Assembly: GCA_963837265.1 (NCBI GenBank)
Contig: CAWIMQ010000002.1
Coordinates: 551,535-615,534, forward strand
Direction of reading: 5' to 3'
DNA from: DATBLE01 sp963837265
Lineage (GTDB): Bacteria > Actinomycetota > Thermoleophilia > Gaiellales > Gaiellaceae
Length of the DNA stretch: 64,000 nucleotides
Position 1 is the stretch's first letter; the number at the start of each line of letters is the position of its first letter. Below, one piece after another: positions 29,327-38,791 of the stretch. The notes below the pieces were generated by a model. It had not been told where the DNA came from, searched no databases, and saw only the letters and a program-made list of their open reading frames with translations. The position numbers and the translations under genes were made by a program.

Positions 29327-30537
29327 CCAGCGCAAGCTCCGAGCAACACGACCTCCGGGTCGTGGCGATAATCTCGACCTACAACGAGGCGGACGTGATT
29401 GGTTGGGTGATCCGCCACCTTCTTGAGAACGGTATCGCTGTCCATGTAATCGACAACCATTCCACGGACGCAACCGTTGCAGAAGTACACAAGTGGGGCG
29501 GACAAGGAATTGGCTTGGAGCACTTCCCTGCCGCTGGTCCCAAGGGAATGTTCCGATGGCAGGAGCTTCTCGACCGGAAGCTCGCCGTCGCGGAGCAGCT
29601 GCGCCCCGATTGGGTCATCCATCACGACGCCGACGAGATCCGCTACGGCCCCTGGCCTCGCGTGCCGCTGCGAGATGCCATCGAGCTCGTCGACCGGCAC
29701 GGATTCAATGCGATCGACTTTCGTCTCGTCAACTTTCCACCCGTTGACGACGGGTTCGAGCCGGAAACGGATCCCGCCGACTACTTCACGCTCTACGAGG
29801 ACGGCGCCGAGCGCGATCGCGTGCAGATCAAGTGCTGGAAGTGGCATCACGATGCTCACTTCCTCGACGGCGGCCACGACGTCGAGCTGCCGGGAAAGAA
29901 GGTCTTCCCGATCAGGTTCCTCCTCTGCCACTACCCCGTGCGCGGTCAGGCTCACGGTCAGCGCAAGGTCTTTGCGGAGCGCAAGGGTCGCTTCGTCGAA
30001 GCAGAGAGGGCAAACGGCTGGCACGTCCAGTACGACGAGATCGAGTCGCCGGAACACGTCTTTTTGCGCAATCCGGCCTCGCTTCGCCGCTTCGACCTCG
30101 ATTCGATCCGCATCACCTTGCAGCTCGAGCACGGCGGCATCGAGCTCGACCCCGCAGATCCACCGCCTGTCCCGCCGGTACCGCACGCAGGAGTCCTCGA
30201 CGTCGCCGGACCGGACGTGATCTCGGGCTGGGTGTGGTCACCCGGAAGCGATGACCCGGTGGAGGTTGACATCTGGGCGAGCGATCGTCTGCTCGCAACC
30301 GTCCGGGCCGACGTGTTCAGGCCCGATCTTCAGGGCCGCGGCATCGGCTCGGGCAACCACGCTTTTTCTCTGCGAGTAGAGGACCTCCCTGGAGACGGTA
30401 GGCGCTGCTGGATCTGGGCGAACATCGCAGGGACTGCCGTCACGCTTGCCAATTCACCGCGTGCCTTCGAGCGCAGGTCTACGGGCGAGCTTCAGCGACG
30501 CAAGAGGCGGGTGGGCGTCGCGAAGGAGACGCACTGA
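29323..30537 (+). CDS. GT2-like glycosyltransferase with C-terminal GW module
   Basis: A 404-residue protein. The transferase part has VVAIISTYNEADVIGWVIRH, VHVIDNHSTDATV (nucleotide-sugar Asp), DWVIHHDADEIRYGPWP (metal-binding DxD) and a His-rich HYPVRGQAHGQRK. The last 110 residues carry DVISGWVWSPGSDDPVEVDI and ATVRADVFRPDLQGRGIGSG, a relative of the beta-sandwich module in neighbours. GTG 29323 overlaps the previous stop. GC content returns to the window norm within this gene. Confidence 0.84.
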   Translation: MTSASSEQHDLRVVAIISTYNEADVIGWVIRHLLENGIAVHVIDNHSTDATVAEVHKWGGQGIGLEHFPAAGPKGMFRWQELLDRKLAVAEQLRPDWVIHHDADEIRYGPWPRVPLRDAIELVDRHGFNAIDFRLVNFPPVDDGFEPETDPADYFTLYEDGAERDRVQIKCWKWHHDAHFLDGGHDVELPGKKVFPIRFLLCHYPVRGQAHGQRKVFAERKGRFVEAERANGWHVQYDEIESPEHVFLRNPASLRRFDLDSIRITLQLEHGGIELDPADPPPVPPVPHAGVLDVAGPDVISGWVWSPGSDDPVEVDIWASDRLLATVRADVFRPDLQGRGIGSGNHAFSLRVEDLPGDGRRCWIWANIAGTAVTLANSPRAFERRSTGELQRRKRRVGVAKETH

Positions 30538-33500
30538 CGCCGACGGTCTCGGTTGTCATCCCCTGCTTCAACCTGGGGGCGTACATCGACGAGGCGGTCC
30601 AGAGCGTGCTCGATCAGACGTATCAGGACTTCGAGATCGTCATCGTCGACGACGGGTCCGACGAGCCGGCGACCCGCCACATGCTGATCTCGTACCGGCG
30701 GCCGAAGACGCGCGTCATCCGTACGGAGAACCAAGGCGTCGCAGCCGCGCGCAACGTCGGGCTCGAAGCAAGCCGAGGTCGCTTCGTCTCGTTCCTCGAC
30801 GCCGACGACGTGCTCGAGCAGTTGTTTCTCGAACGTACGCTTCGCGCGCTCGAGTCCAACGGCTCGCTGGGGTTCGCGGGCTGCTGGCTCAGGGCGTTCG
30901 GCGGTGCGGATTTCGACTGGGCGCCGGGGCGGTGCGACTTCCCGCACCTACTGGCGGAGGACACCGTCTGTACTCCGGCCCTCACCCGCCGCGAGCCGCT
31001 TCTCGAAGTGGGGGGCTTCGACACCCAGATGCCCGTGGCGGGATACGAGGACTGGGAGGTCGCAATATCCCTCGTCGAGGCCGCGTATTCCGGGACGATC
31101 GTCCCGGAGTACCTCTTCCGGTACCGGGTCCGCGCAGGCTCGATGACGGCAACCTGCACCGCGCCCGAGAACCACGCACGCCTGATGGAGTACATCGTCG
31201 ACAAGCATCAGGAGACGTATCAGCGGTTTCTCCCGGGCGTCATCGCCGTCATCCAACGCCGGACTGCGGATCTCGAAGGCAGGCTCGACACCCCTCCACT
31301 GCGACCGGATGTCGCGCACGCGGGGTGGAGGGACGCCGTTCTCGCTCTCGAGAACCACAGACGGGCACTCGAGGCGTCCGCTCTCGCGCCCGAGCCCGAC
31401 ACCTCGCGTGAAGCCATCGAGTGGGGGTCGCTTCGGCATCTGTCACCCGTCAGTCGCGTCTGGGGGCTGGACCGCGGACGACCGGTGGACCGCTACTACA
31501 TCGAGCAGTTCCTGCAGCGACATGCACAGGACATCACCGGCCGGATCCTGGAGGTGAAGGACGCGACGTACTCGAGCAGGTTCGGCGCCGGCGTGACCGC
31601 GATCGATGTGGTCGACATCGCGTCAGAGAACCCGGATGCGACCCTCGTCGCCGACCTCGGGAAGCCGGGTTCTCTGCCCAAGAACCGCTTCGACTGCTTC
31701 ATCCTCACCCAGACCGTTCACATCGTCTACGAGGCAGAAGAGGTCGTCCGCAACGCCTTCCGGACTCTGCGTCCAGGCGGTGCCGTCCTCGTGACGCTGC
31801 CCTGCGTCAGCAGGATCGACTACGAATCCGGCGTCGACGGCGACTTCTGGCGCTTCACCCCCGCCTCGGCGCGCCGGCTGTTCGAAGGGGTCTTCGGTCC
31901 AGAGAACGTCGAGATCGAGTCGTGGGGCAACGTCCTCGCGTGCACGGCGTTTCTCCAGGGAATGGCGCAGGAGGAACTCCATCCACAGGAGCTCGTCCAC
32001 AACGATCCCTATTTTCCGCTGCTCGTCACCGTCAGGGCGGTGAAGCCCGCTTCGGACGGAAGTCCGCTCCTCGTTCGGCAGGCGGAGCCGGCGCAGTTCG
32101 AGGTCGTCGAAGTCGCGAGCGAGCGGTGGGATCCGCCGCTGGCGGGTTGCCACGTCGACCTCCCCGCGGCGGGTACCTTCCTCCGCTACCCGACGCTCGA
32201 TATCGCCGGCTGGGCTCTGACGCGCGACGGCCCCGTAGGCGCCGTCGAGCTCGTACACGAGGGGACGGTCTTCTCCACCATGAGGTCGAGCGGAGCGCGG
32301 CCGGACCTCGCCGCGGTCTTCCCGCACATCAGCGGAGCCGAAGAGGCGGGCTTCCGGGTTCGGACGACTGTGCTCGGGCTCGAAGGTGAGGTCGACCTCG
32401 AAGTGCGGGTCGTTCTCCGGGACGGAGAGCGCTGCCGGATTGGTCGCGTACGGCTGAGCGTGCCTGCGCCGGAGAAGCCCGGGGCGCAGCTTGCGGCGGT
32501 GTTCGCCGTCGGCGGCGACCAACTCGTGCAGGTGGCCGGCTCGGTGACCGTGCCCGTTCGGCTTGCCTTCGCCGTGGGCGGAGCGGAGCGTGCGCGGCCC
32601 ACCGGTCACGCCGGGATTCACCGGCTCCAGCTCATCGACGCGGATCACTGGGATCTTGGCCGGGATCTTCCCGGCGACGTCGGCGTCTGGTTGACGGATG
32701 GAGGCGGTGACGTCGAGGTCAGAGAGGTCTTGCGGCTCGTCCCGTTGGTCGCTGAAGCCGCCGACTTCGCGGCGCTCGTCGCGGAATCGACCGCCGGTCC
32801 GCCTGCAGAGCTCGGCCCCGTCTCGGTGCTCAACGGTGTCTCACTTGGCAACGCAGTCGTCGTCAGGCATGAGGCCGTCCGCGAGGCGGGCGGCTTCGAC
32901 ACGGCCGCGCCGAACCCGGACGCAGCGGTGTGGGACATGTGCATTCGCCTGGCGCTCGCGAAGCGCGGCGGCGCCACCGTCGTCGGGCTGCCGCCCGGAA
33001 AGTCTTCCCTTGCCGAGCGAGCCGGCCCCGAGGGGGCACAGTGGCTGGTGGAGAAGCACGCGGACGCGTACGCCGGCCAGATGGTCGATGTACTGGCCGG
33101 CCGAGAGCAGGGGATCGGCGAGACGCTCAGAAGCAACCACGCGCTCGAGGCGATGCTCGAATCGTCGCTCCGCCCGGCTGCGCGCGCCCTTCGGCGAGAG
33201 CGCGACCGGCTCGCAACGAAGCTCCGCAGGCACGAACACGGCGGCCGCCCACGCCCAGAAGCTGTCCGGTGGGGTGACCTGAGCCGGTCGAGACCGTTCA
33301 GCGACCTCTGGGGGGACGAGCGCGGGCTCTGCATCGATCGCTACTACATCGAGCGGTTCCTCGACCAGCATCGGCAATCCATACGCGGCACCGTCCTGGA
33401 CGACGATGTCTACGCGCGGCGTTACGGCGGGGAGAACGTCGCGCGAGCCGACGTACTGGACATGGACCCGAATAATCCAGCGGCGACGATCGTGGCCGAC

Positions 33501-33908
33501 CTTCGTCGTGCTGACGAGATCGCCGCCGGCTCATACGACTGCGTCATCCTGACGCAGACGCTTCAGCTCATCGACGAGACCGAGCCCGCGGTCTGCGAGC
33601 TTGCGCGGATCCTCAAGCCCGGCGGCGTCGCGCTGATCTCGGCGCCGTGCGTGAGCCGTGTCGATCCCGAGTCCGGCTTGGACGGGGACTACTGGCGCTT
33701 CACGGAGGTAGGGCTCCGCGCGCTTTTGCACGCGGCGTTCCCTGCCGAGCTGGTAAAGGTCCAGCCGAACGGGAATCGTGCGGCCGCCATCGCTTTCATC
33801 CAGGGACTTGCGGCTGCGGACGTCGACTGGATCGACCTCGACGCGCTCGATCGGACATGCCCCGTCGTCCTGACGGCAGTCGCGCGGACGCCGGCAGCCT
33901 CGTCGTGA
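30534..33908 (+). CDS. Giant GT2 / methyltransferase / GW module / GT2-tail / methyltransferase chimera
   Basis: 1124 residues from CTG 30534, which overlaps the previous stop (CTGA); GTG 30606 would remove the first strand VSVVIPCFNLGAYIDEA. Order: family-2 transferase (1-235, with FEIVIVDDGSDEP, FVSFLDADDVLE, GYEDWEVAISL), SAM methyltransferase-like domain (about 300-500: DRYYIEQFLQRH, DCFILTQTVHIVY, LRPGGAVLVTLPCVSR, DGDFWRFT), GW module (about 530-640), a transferase tail lacking the catalytic Asp motifs, and a second methyltransferase-like domain (about 920-1110) very like the first. The methyltransferase parts lack a classic GxGxG loop. The internal duplication is intact. Confidence 0.82.
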   Translation: MTPTVSVVIPCFNLGAYIDEAVQSVLDQTYQDFEIVIVDDGSDEPATRHMLISYRRPKTRVIRTENQGVAAARNVGLEASRGRFVSFLDADDVLEQLFLERTLRALESNGSLGFAGCWLRAFGGADFDWAPGRCDFPHLLAEDTVCTPALTRREPLLEVGGFDTQMPVAGYEDWEVAISLVEAAYSGTIVPEYLFRYRVRAGSMTATCTAPENHARLMEYIVDKHQETYQRFLPGVIAVIQRRTADLEGRLDTPPLRPDVAHAGWRDAVLALENHRRALEASALAPEPDTSREAIEWGSLRHLSPVSRVWGLDRGRPVDRYYIEQFLQRHAQDITGRILEVKDATYSSRFGAGVTAIDVVDIASENPDATLVADLGKPGSLPKNRFDCFILTQTVHIVYEAEEVVRNAFRTLRPGGAVLVTLPCVSRIDYESGVDGDFWRFTPASARRLFEGVFGPENVEIESWGNVLACTAFLQGMAQEELHPQELVHNDPYFPLLVTVRAVKPASDGSPLLVRQAEPAQFEVVEVASERWDPPLAGCHVDLPAAGTFLRYPTLDIAGWALTRDGPVGAVELVHEGTVFSTMRSSGARPDLAAVFPHISGAEEAGFRVRTTVLGLEGEVDLEVRVVLRDGERCRIGRVRLSVPAPEKPGAQLAAVFAVGGDQLVQVAGSVTVPVRLAFAVGGAERARPTGHAGIHRLQLIDADHWDLGRDLPGDVGVWLTDGGGDVEVREVLRLVPLVAEAADFAALVAESTAGPPAELGPVSVLNGVSLGNAVVVRHEAVREAGGFDTAAPNPDAAVWDMCIRLALAKRGGATVVGLPPGKSSLAERAGPEGAQWLVEKHADAYAGQMVDVLAGREQGIGETLRSNHALEAMLESSLRPAARALRRERDRLATKLRRHEHGGRPRPEAVRWGDLSRSRPFSDLWGDERGLCIDRYYIERFLDQHRQSIRGTVLDDDVYARRYGGENVARADVLDMDPNNPAATIVADLRRADEIAAGSYDCVILTQTLQLIDETEPAVCELARILKPGGVALISAPCVSRVDPESGLDGDYWRFTEVGLRALLHAAFPAELVKVQPNGNRAAAIAFIQGLAAADVDWIDLDALDRTCPVVLTAVARTPAASS

Positions 33909-36275
33909 GCGGCCGGCAATCGGGCATCGCAGTCGTCGTCACGTGCTACGAGCTCGGGCGCACGCTCGGCGACGCGCTCGCGAGCCTTCGTGAGCAAACG
34001 TATCCGCCGGCGGAGATCGTCGTCGTCGACGACGGCTCGCAGATCCGTACACGCGGAGCGTTCTCGCGGCGCTCGAGCCTCCGATCGAAGCCCTCCGGCT
34101 CGAGCACCAGGGACCGTCGGCCGCTCGGAACGCCGGAATCCAGCGGACGAGGAGCGAGCTCGTCTTGCTGCTCGACGGGGACGATCTCCTGGCCCCCACG
34201 TACCTCGAGAAGGCGGCTGCCCTCCTGGCCGCACGCCCGGATCTGGCGTTCGTCAGCTGCGGCCTGGTCGCATTCGGCAACGCCTCCTATCACTGGACGC
34301 CGCCCCCGTACACCGTTGCCGAGTCGATCGCCCGTGGCGCCTGCGGCCACATCTCGACGGTCTTCCGCCGGACGCTGTGGGAGAGCGTCGGAGGCTTCGA
34401 CCCTACCTCCCCGCCTACGAGGACCTCGAGTTCTGGCTCTCCGCGCTCGAGCTCGGCTTCGTCGGGGAGATCATCGACGAGCCCCTCCTGCACTATCGCG
34501 TTCGCCGTGGCTCCCGGTACGAGACCGCGATCTCGCCCGACATTTACCGGCGGGCAAAGGAGGCGGTCCTCTCCAAGCACCGCCAGAGCGTCGAGGCGTA
34601 TGCGCCGGCCATTCTCGGCCTCATGCTCGACTTCGAGCGCGAGATCCGCGAGCACGGCAGCGGCCTGCTGCGCGCGCAAGGCGAACTCGAGGAGCAGATC
34701 GGAGTATGACGCCGAGCGGAGCGAGCTGTCCACCGCGCTTCGTGAGCTGGGGGAGGCGCCGATCGACTGGGGCGATCTCAGAGCTGCCCTGGAGAGCACA
34801 CCGGCAGAGCCGACCCGCACACCTGTCCACTCCTGGTACGTCGAGACGTTCCTGCGCAGGCAAGAGCTGGAGGAGTCGGGTCGCGTCCTCGAAGTCAGGC
34901 GAGTCTGCGACCTTCCTGCCTCCAAACACAGGTACGACTCGATCGTCCTCGTCGACGTCCTCTCTGACGTGCTCGAACCGCATCAGGTCTCGCAGCCTGC
35001 AGGAAAGCGCTCGGGCCGGGCGGGACGCTCCTCGCGACATTCCCTTGCCTTGCTCCGGGTGCAGACGGACGTCGACGGTTGTTCACGGAGGCGTCGGTCC
35101 GGGCGCTTGTCTGCTCAGTCTTCGATCCGGCCGAGGCGGAGGTCGAGGTGTTCGGCAACCTTCCGGCTGCGGTTGCGAGCATCGCCGATCTCGATGCAGG
35201 CGCGCTGGCACCGGAGCAGCTCCTCGTCGTCGACGAGTCTCACCCGGTCACGATCGGAGTCCGCGCGCGTGTGCCTCCGAGGCGCCGGAGCTCCCGTGGC
35301 TCACGGCAGAACGGGAGGCGGGCCCGTCAGCCGGGCCGGCCGCTCGACGGGAACGTCGGCGTCGTGCTCGTCTACCACCGCGTCGCCGACGAGGAATCCG
35401 ACCCGTACCGCATCTGCACCAGCCCAGCCCTCTTTCGGCAGCACATGGAGCACCTCGCGGGAACCTGCAGCATCCTCCCCCTCGACGAGCTGGCGGGACG
35501 GGCGCGCTCCGGGACGCTTCCACCGAAGGCCGCGTGCGTCACCCTCGACGACGGCTATCTCGACAACCTCGAGATCGCGTCGCCCATCCTGAGCGAGCTC
35601 GAGATTCCGGCGACGTTCTTCGTGTGCACAGATGCTCTCGACGAGGAGCACGAGCACTGGTGGGAGGCGCTCGAGTACGCACTGCTCCACGGAGTGACGC
35701 CGACGGAGCTGAAGCTCCAGGCCGCGGGGAAACGGCTCGTTCTCCCAACCGCATCGCCGGACGAGCGCCGCCGGGCGCTGGTCGCCGTCCATGCCGCGCT
35801 GATCGAGGCCGACGCCCCGACCCGTAACGCCGTCCTCGACCAGCTCGTCGCCTGGAGGCCGGACGCGGGGTCACCGCGTCGGGCGAGGCGGGCGATGACC
35901 GGCCACGAGCTCCGCGAGCTCGGCGCTCGCCCGGGACACGGGCTCGGCGCGCATACTGTTCACCACCTGATGCTCACGGCTCACGACGCCGGCGTCTGCC
36001 GGCAGGAGCTGCTCGAGAGCAGGATCGAGCTCGAGGAGCTGATCGGACGTCCCGTCACCGCGCTGGCATTTCCGTATGGTGCGGCGAATCGCCTGACGAC
36101 GTCACTGGCCGCAGACGTCGGGTTCACGACCGCGTGGTCCGTGGACGGCGACGTCGTCACCGCTCACTCCGATCCGTTTCGACTTCCTCGTTTCGACCTT
36201 TCACAGGCCGAGAGCGCGATCTTCAGACACACGCTCAGCGCAGCATTCGAGCCCTATCCCTCGCCGAGGGCATGA
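33905..36275 (+). CDS. GT2 / degenerate methyltransferase / polysaccharide deacetylase chimera (frameshifts)
   Basis: About 790 residues. Part one is a family-2 transferase (GIAVVVTCYELGRTLGDALA, EIVVVDDGS, LVLLLDGDDLLAPTYLEKA). Part two is a shortened third relative of the methyltransferase unit in the previous gene (SWYVETFLRRQEL, YDSIVLVDVLSDVLEPHQ). Part three is a NodB-type deacetylase: VGVVLVYHRVADEE, the metal Asp motif CVTLDDGYLDN, the His motif GAHTVHH and ALAFPYGAANRLTT. The whole could extend, modify and deacetylate one glycan. GTG 33905 overlaps the prior stop. Breaks near 34050, 34400, 34700 and 34990-35040. Confidence 0.8.
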
Positions 36276-36285
36276 ACGCACGATC

Positions 36286-37483
36286 GTGACGTTCTCCAGG
36301 GTGATCTTCGTGGTTTGCTCCATCACGCTGGCCGGGGCTGTGGCCCTGCCTGGGGGTGCGGCGAGATCCGATGGCGCCGACCCGTCCGTCAGGCTCAGCG
36401 GCAACTCCGAGGTGGTGTTCGATTGGAGCCACGAGCAATGTGCTCGGTCGAACATCCCCGACGCACCCGCCCACGCCTTCCGCGATGCTGCCGGCCGAAT
36501 CCAGATGATTCTTGCTCATACCCAGAATCGGCGGCTGGTCGGCAGAGACTTCGACCATCTGAGACCGGCGTGCCGAGTAGTCATGGCGTCCAACATGGAT
36601 GCTAATCCGGCTGGATTCGATGACCGCGAATGCATTCACTCGATCTACACCGTCGACGGACGCAACGTCGTCGCTCTCGTACACGACGAGTACCAGGGCA
36701 ATCGCCATGGCGGGCAATGCCCATCCGACAGCTATCAGAGGTGCTGGTACAACACGATCACGCTCGCGACCTCCGAGGACGGAGGACTCACGTACACGCA
36801 GCAGCGTGGCGCCGGCAAACTGGTGGCAAGCATTCCCTATCGTTACGCACCGGACGTCGGGCCCGTCGGCATGTTCAGTCCGAGCAATATCGTTCGGAAT
36901 CCGCGAGACGGCTACTACTACGCACTGGTGCGGGTCATTGCTCCGGGCTCCTCGGTGCGGGGGACGTGCGTCATGCGTACCCGGAATCTCTTCAGAGCCG
37001 ACACGTGGAGAGCCTGGAACGGCACGTCGTTCTCACTGAAGTTCGTCGATCCGTACCTGAGGCGGGAGATTCTCGGTGACGCGCCCATCTGTACTCCTGT
37101 CGGCCACGACGAGATCGGGGAGATGACGGATAGCCTCACCTACAATACGTATCTTGACCGGTTTCTGCTTGTCGGTGTCTCCAGGCGATTCGATGTCGCA
37201 CAGCAGAAGACCGTCTGGGGCATCCTACTACTCGCTCTCCGATGACCTGGTCCACCGGAGCGCCCGCAGACTCCTCAAGGAGGCGGCGCTGCCGTGGACC
37301 TACTCGTGCGGCGATTCCGATCCGATCGCGTACCCGTCTGTGATCGATCCACGAAGCCCGGCCCGCACTTTCGATACAAGCGGCCGCAAGCCTTATCTGT
37401 ACTTCACGTACTTTCATTTCTCCTCGTGTAAGTCGACACCCGATCGCGATCTCGTTCGCGTTCCGCTCCGGCCCTCAAGGTAA
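36286..37483 (+). CDS. Secreted beta-propeller-like protein (one frameshift)
   Basis: About 398 residues after removing an extra C near 37223. A signal peptide (VIFVVCSITLAGAVALPGG, cleavage near residue 26-30) precedes a strand-rich domain with several pairs of Cys and motifs such as ATSEDGGLTY and GMFSPSNIVRNPRDGYYYAL, reminiscent of five-bladed propellers of glycosidases (GH43/GH117-like) or BNR proteins. No catalytic residue is assigned. It follows the deacetylase gene by ten bases. After the shift the product reads VWGIYYSLSDDLVHRS to the stop at 37483. Confidence 0.65.
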
Positions 37484-37660
37484 TCGCGTGCTGCAAGGAC
37501 AACGATCGCCCGTCGACCGAATACGAACCAGTGGTACGCGAGCACGTTCAAGGCGACGCGCGAGCCACGACTGCGATCCAGGCGCGCGGTCGACGGACGA
37601 CAGCGTTGTGGGTTCCTACGGCTTGCCGCTGCAAAGGCGGCGCCGCGGCGCCACACGGGA

Positions 37661-37666
37661 TATGCT
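37661..37666 (+). promoter_or_regulatory. Possible -10 box TATGCT before the methyltransferase/kinase gene
   Basis: TATGCT lies about 50 bases upstream of the TTG start at 37717, which has its own ribosome site GAGGGG eight bases ahead. The surrounding 37484-37716 gap holds no convincing gene. Confidence 0.35.
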
Positions 37667-37716
37667 CTTGAGGCCCGCGCCTAGTCGCGGTACGAGCCGT
37701 CTGTGAGGGGTCGCGC

Positions 37717-38709
37717 TTGCCGTACCAAAGCTTCGAAGACCGGAGCGCAGATTCCGACTCTCACGGCAAGCTGAGCCGAATCGAGCTGCCGGCGGGTCTC
37801 GCCGGCTTGGCGGTCCTCGACGTTGGCTGCAACGAGGGCTTCTTTTGTCGCGAGGCCTGGCGCCGCGGTGCTACCCGTGTCGTCGGGATCGACAAGAACG
37901 ACGCGTTCTCGACCGTGCGCGTGCCCGCGACCATCGAACAGAGTACGTGTGCGTGGATTTCGCCGAAGTGCGCTCCCTGAACGGGCCGTTCGACGTGATC
38001 CTCCTGCTGTCGGCGCTGCATTATGCATCCGGTCCTGCGAAGCTGATCTCGGATCTCATGGAGATGCTCACTTCTGATGGAGTATTCATCCTCGAGTGCG
38101 GCATCGCCCCAGGAGCAGAGAAGAAATGGGTGTCGGTCGGACGTGACATCGACGACGTTGTGCAACATCCCACGCGCGCAATGCTGATGGACTTGTTCGA
38201 TCGCGCGTCGGTTCGAACAGTCGGCCTCAGCGTCCATCAGCCCGGAGATCCGGTCCCACGACAGGTCTTTCACATTCGCCATCTCAGGCCGATCGTCCTC
38301 TTGGTGTCTGGCCCTTCGCTCAGCGGGAAGACGACTATTCTGGCGGCACTGGGCAGAGCCTCGTCGATCAACCCGATCAACCTCGACTATTTCCTCGCGC
38401 ATATGGTCGAGTGGTCAGAGCAGCCCATGCTGGTCGATCTCGGGAACGCGCGAGACTTCAGGACCGATCGGCTGTACGAGCTGGTCGACGAGATGACTCG
38501 AGCGGGCGTGGAGGACCAGTTCGTCGAGGAGTTCGTCGACAAGCACGCGCGGATAGTGACTGCAGATGCGCGTCCAATTACCGTGATCGAGGGCTTCGCG
38601 CTGTCGAGGGGGAAGATTCTTGTCCGCCTTCACCGCACACCTACGCCGGCAGGGCTGCTATGTGTGGCACGTACAGCCGGCAGGGGAGACCGACGATGTT
38701 CGACCGTAG
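37717..38709 (+). CDS. SAM methyltransferase / P-loop kinase fusion (two frameshifts)
   Basis: About 330 residues. The methyltransferase half has motif I LAVLDVGCNEGFF, VVGIDKNDAF and FDVILLLSALHYASGPAKLI. From about residue 190 a P-loop domain begins: IVLLVSGPSLSGKTTILAAL (Walker A), with NPINLDYFLAHM and PITVIEGFALSRGKIL, like small-molecule or sugar kinases. The frame is broken near 37905 (motif continues DRARARDHRTEYVCVDFAEV) and near 38615, after which the better tail is AFTAHLRRQGCYVWHVQPAG, ending at TAG 38707. It could methylate and phosphorylate a glycan end, as in chain-terminating enzymes; this is inference. Confidence 0.7.
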
Positions 38710-38791
38710 CAGCGAATGATGCAAGTGACGCCGCCGGGCCGGCGGCTACGCTCGAGTGTTCCGCACCCCCGTCGCGTTCGGCGGGTCGCCG

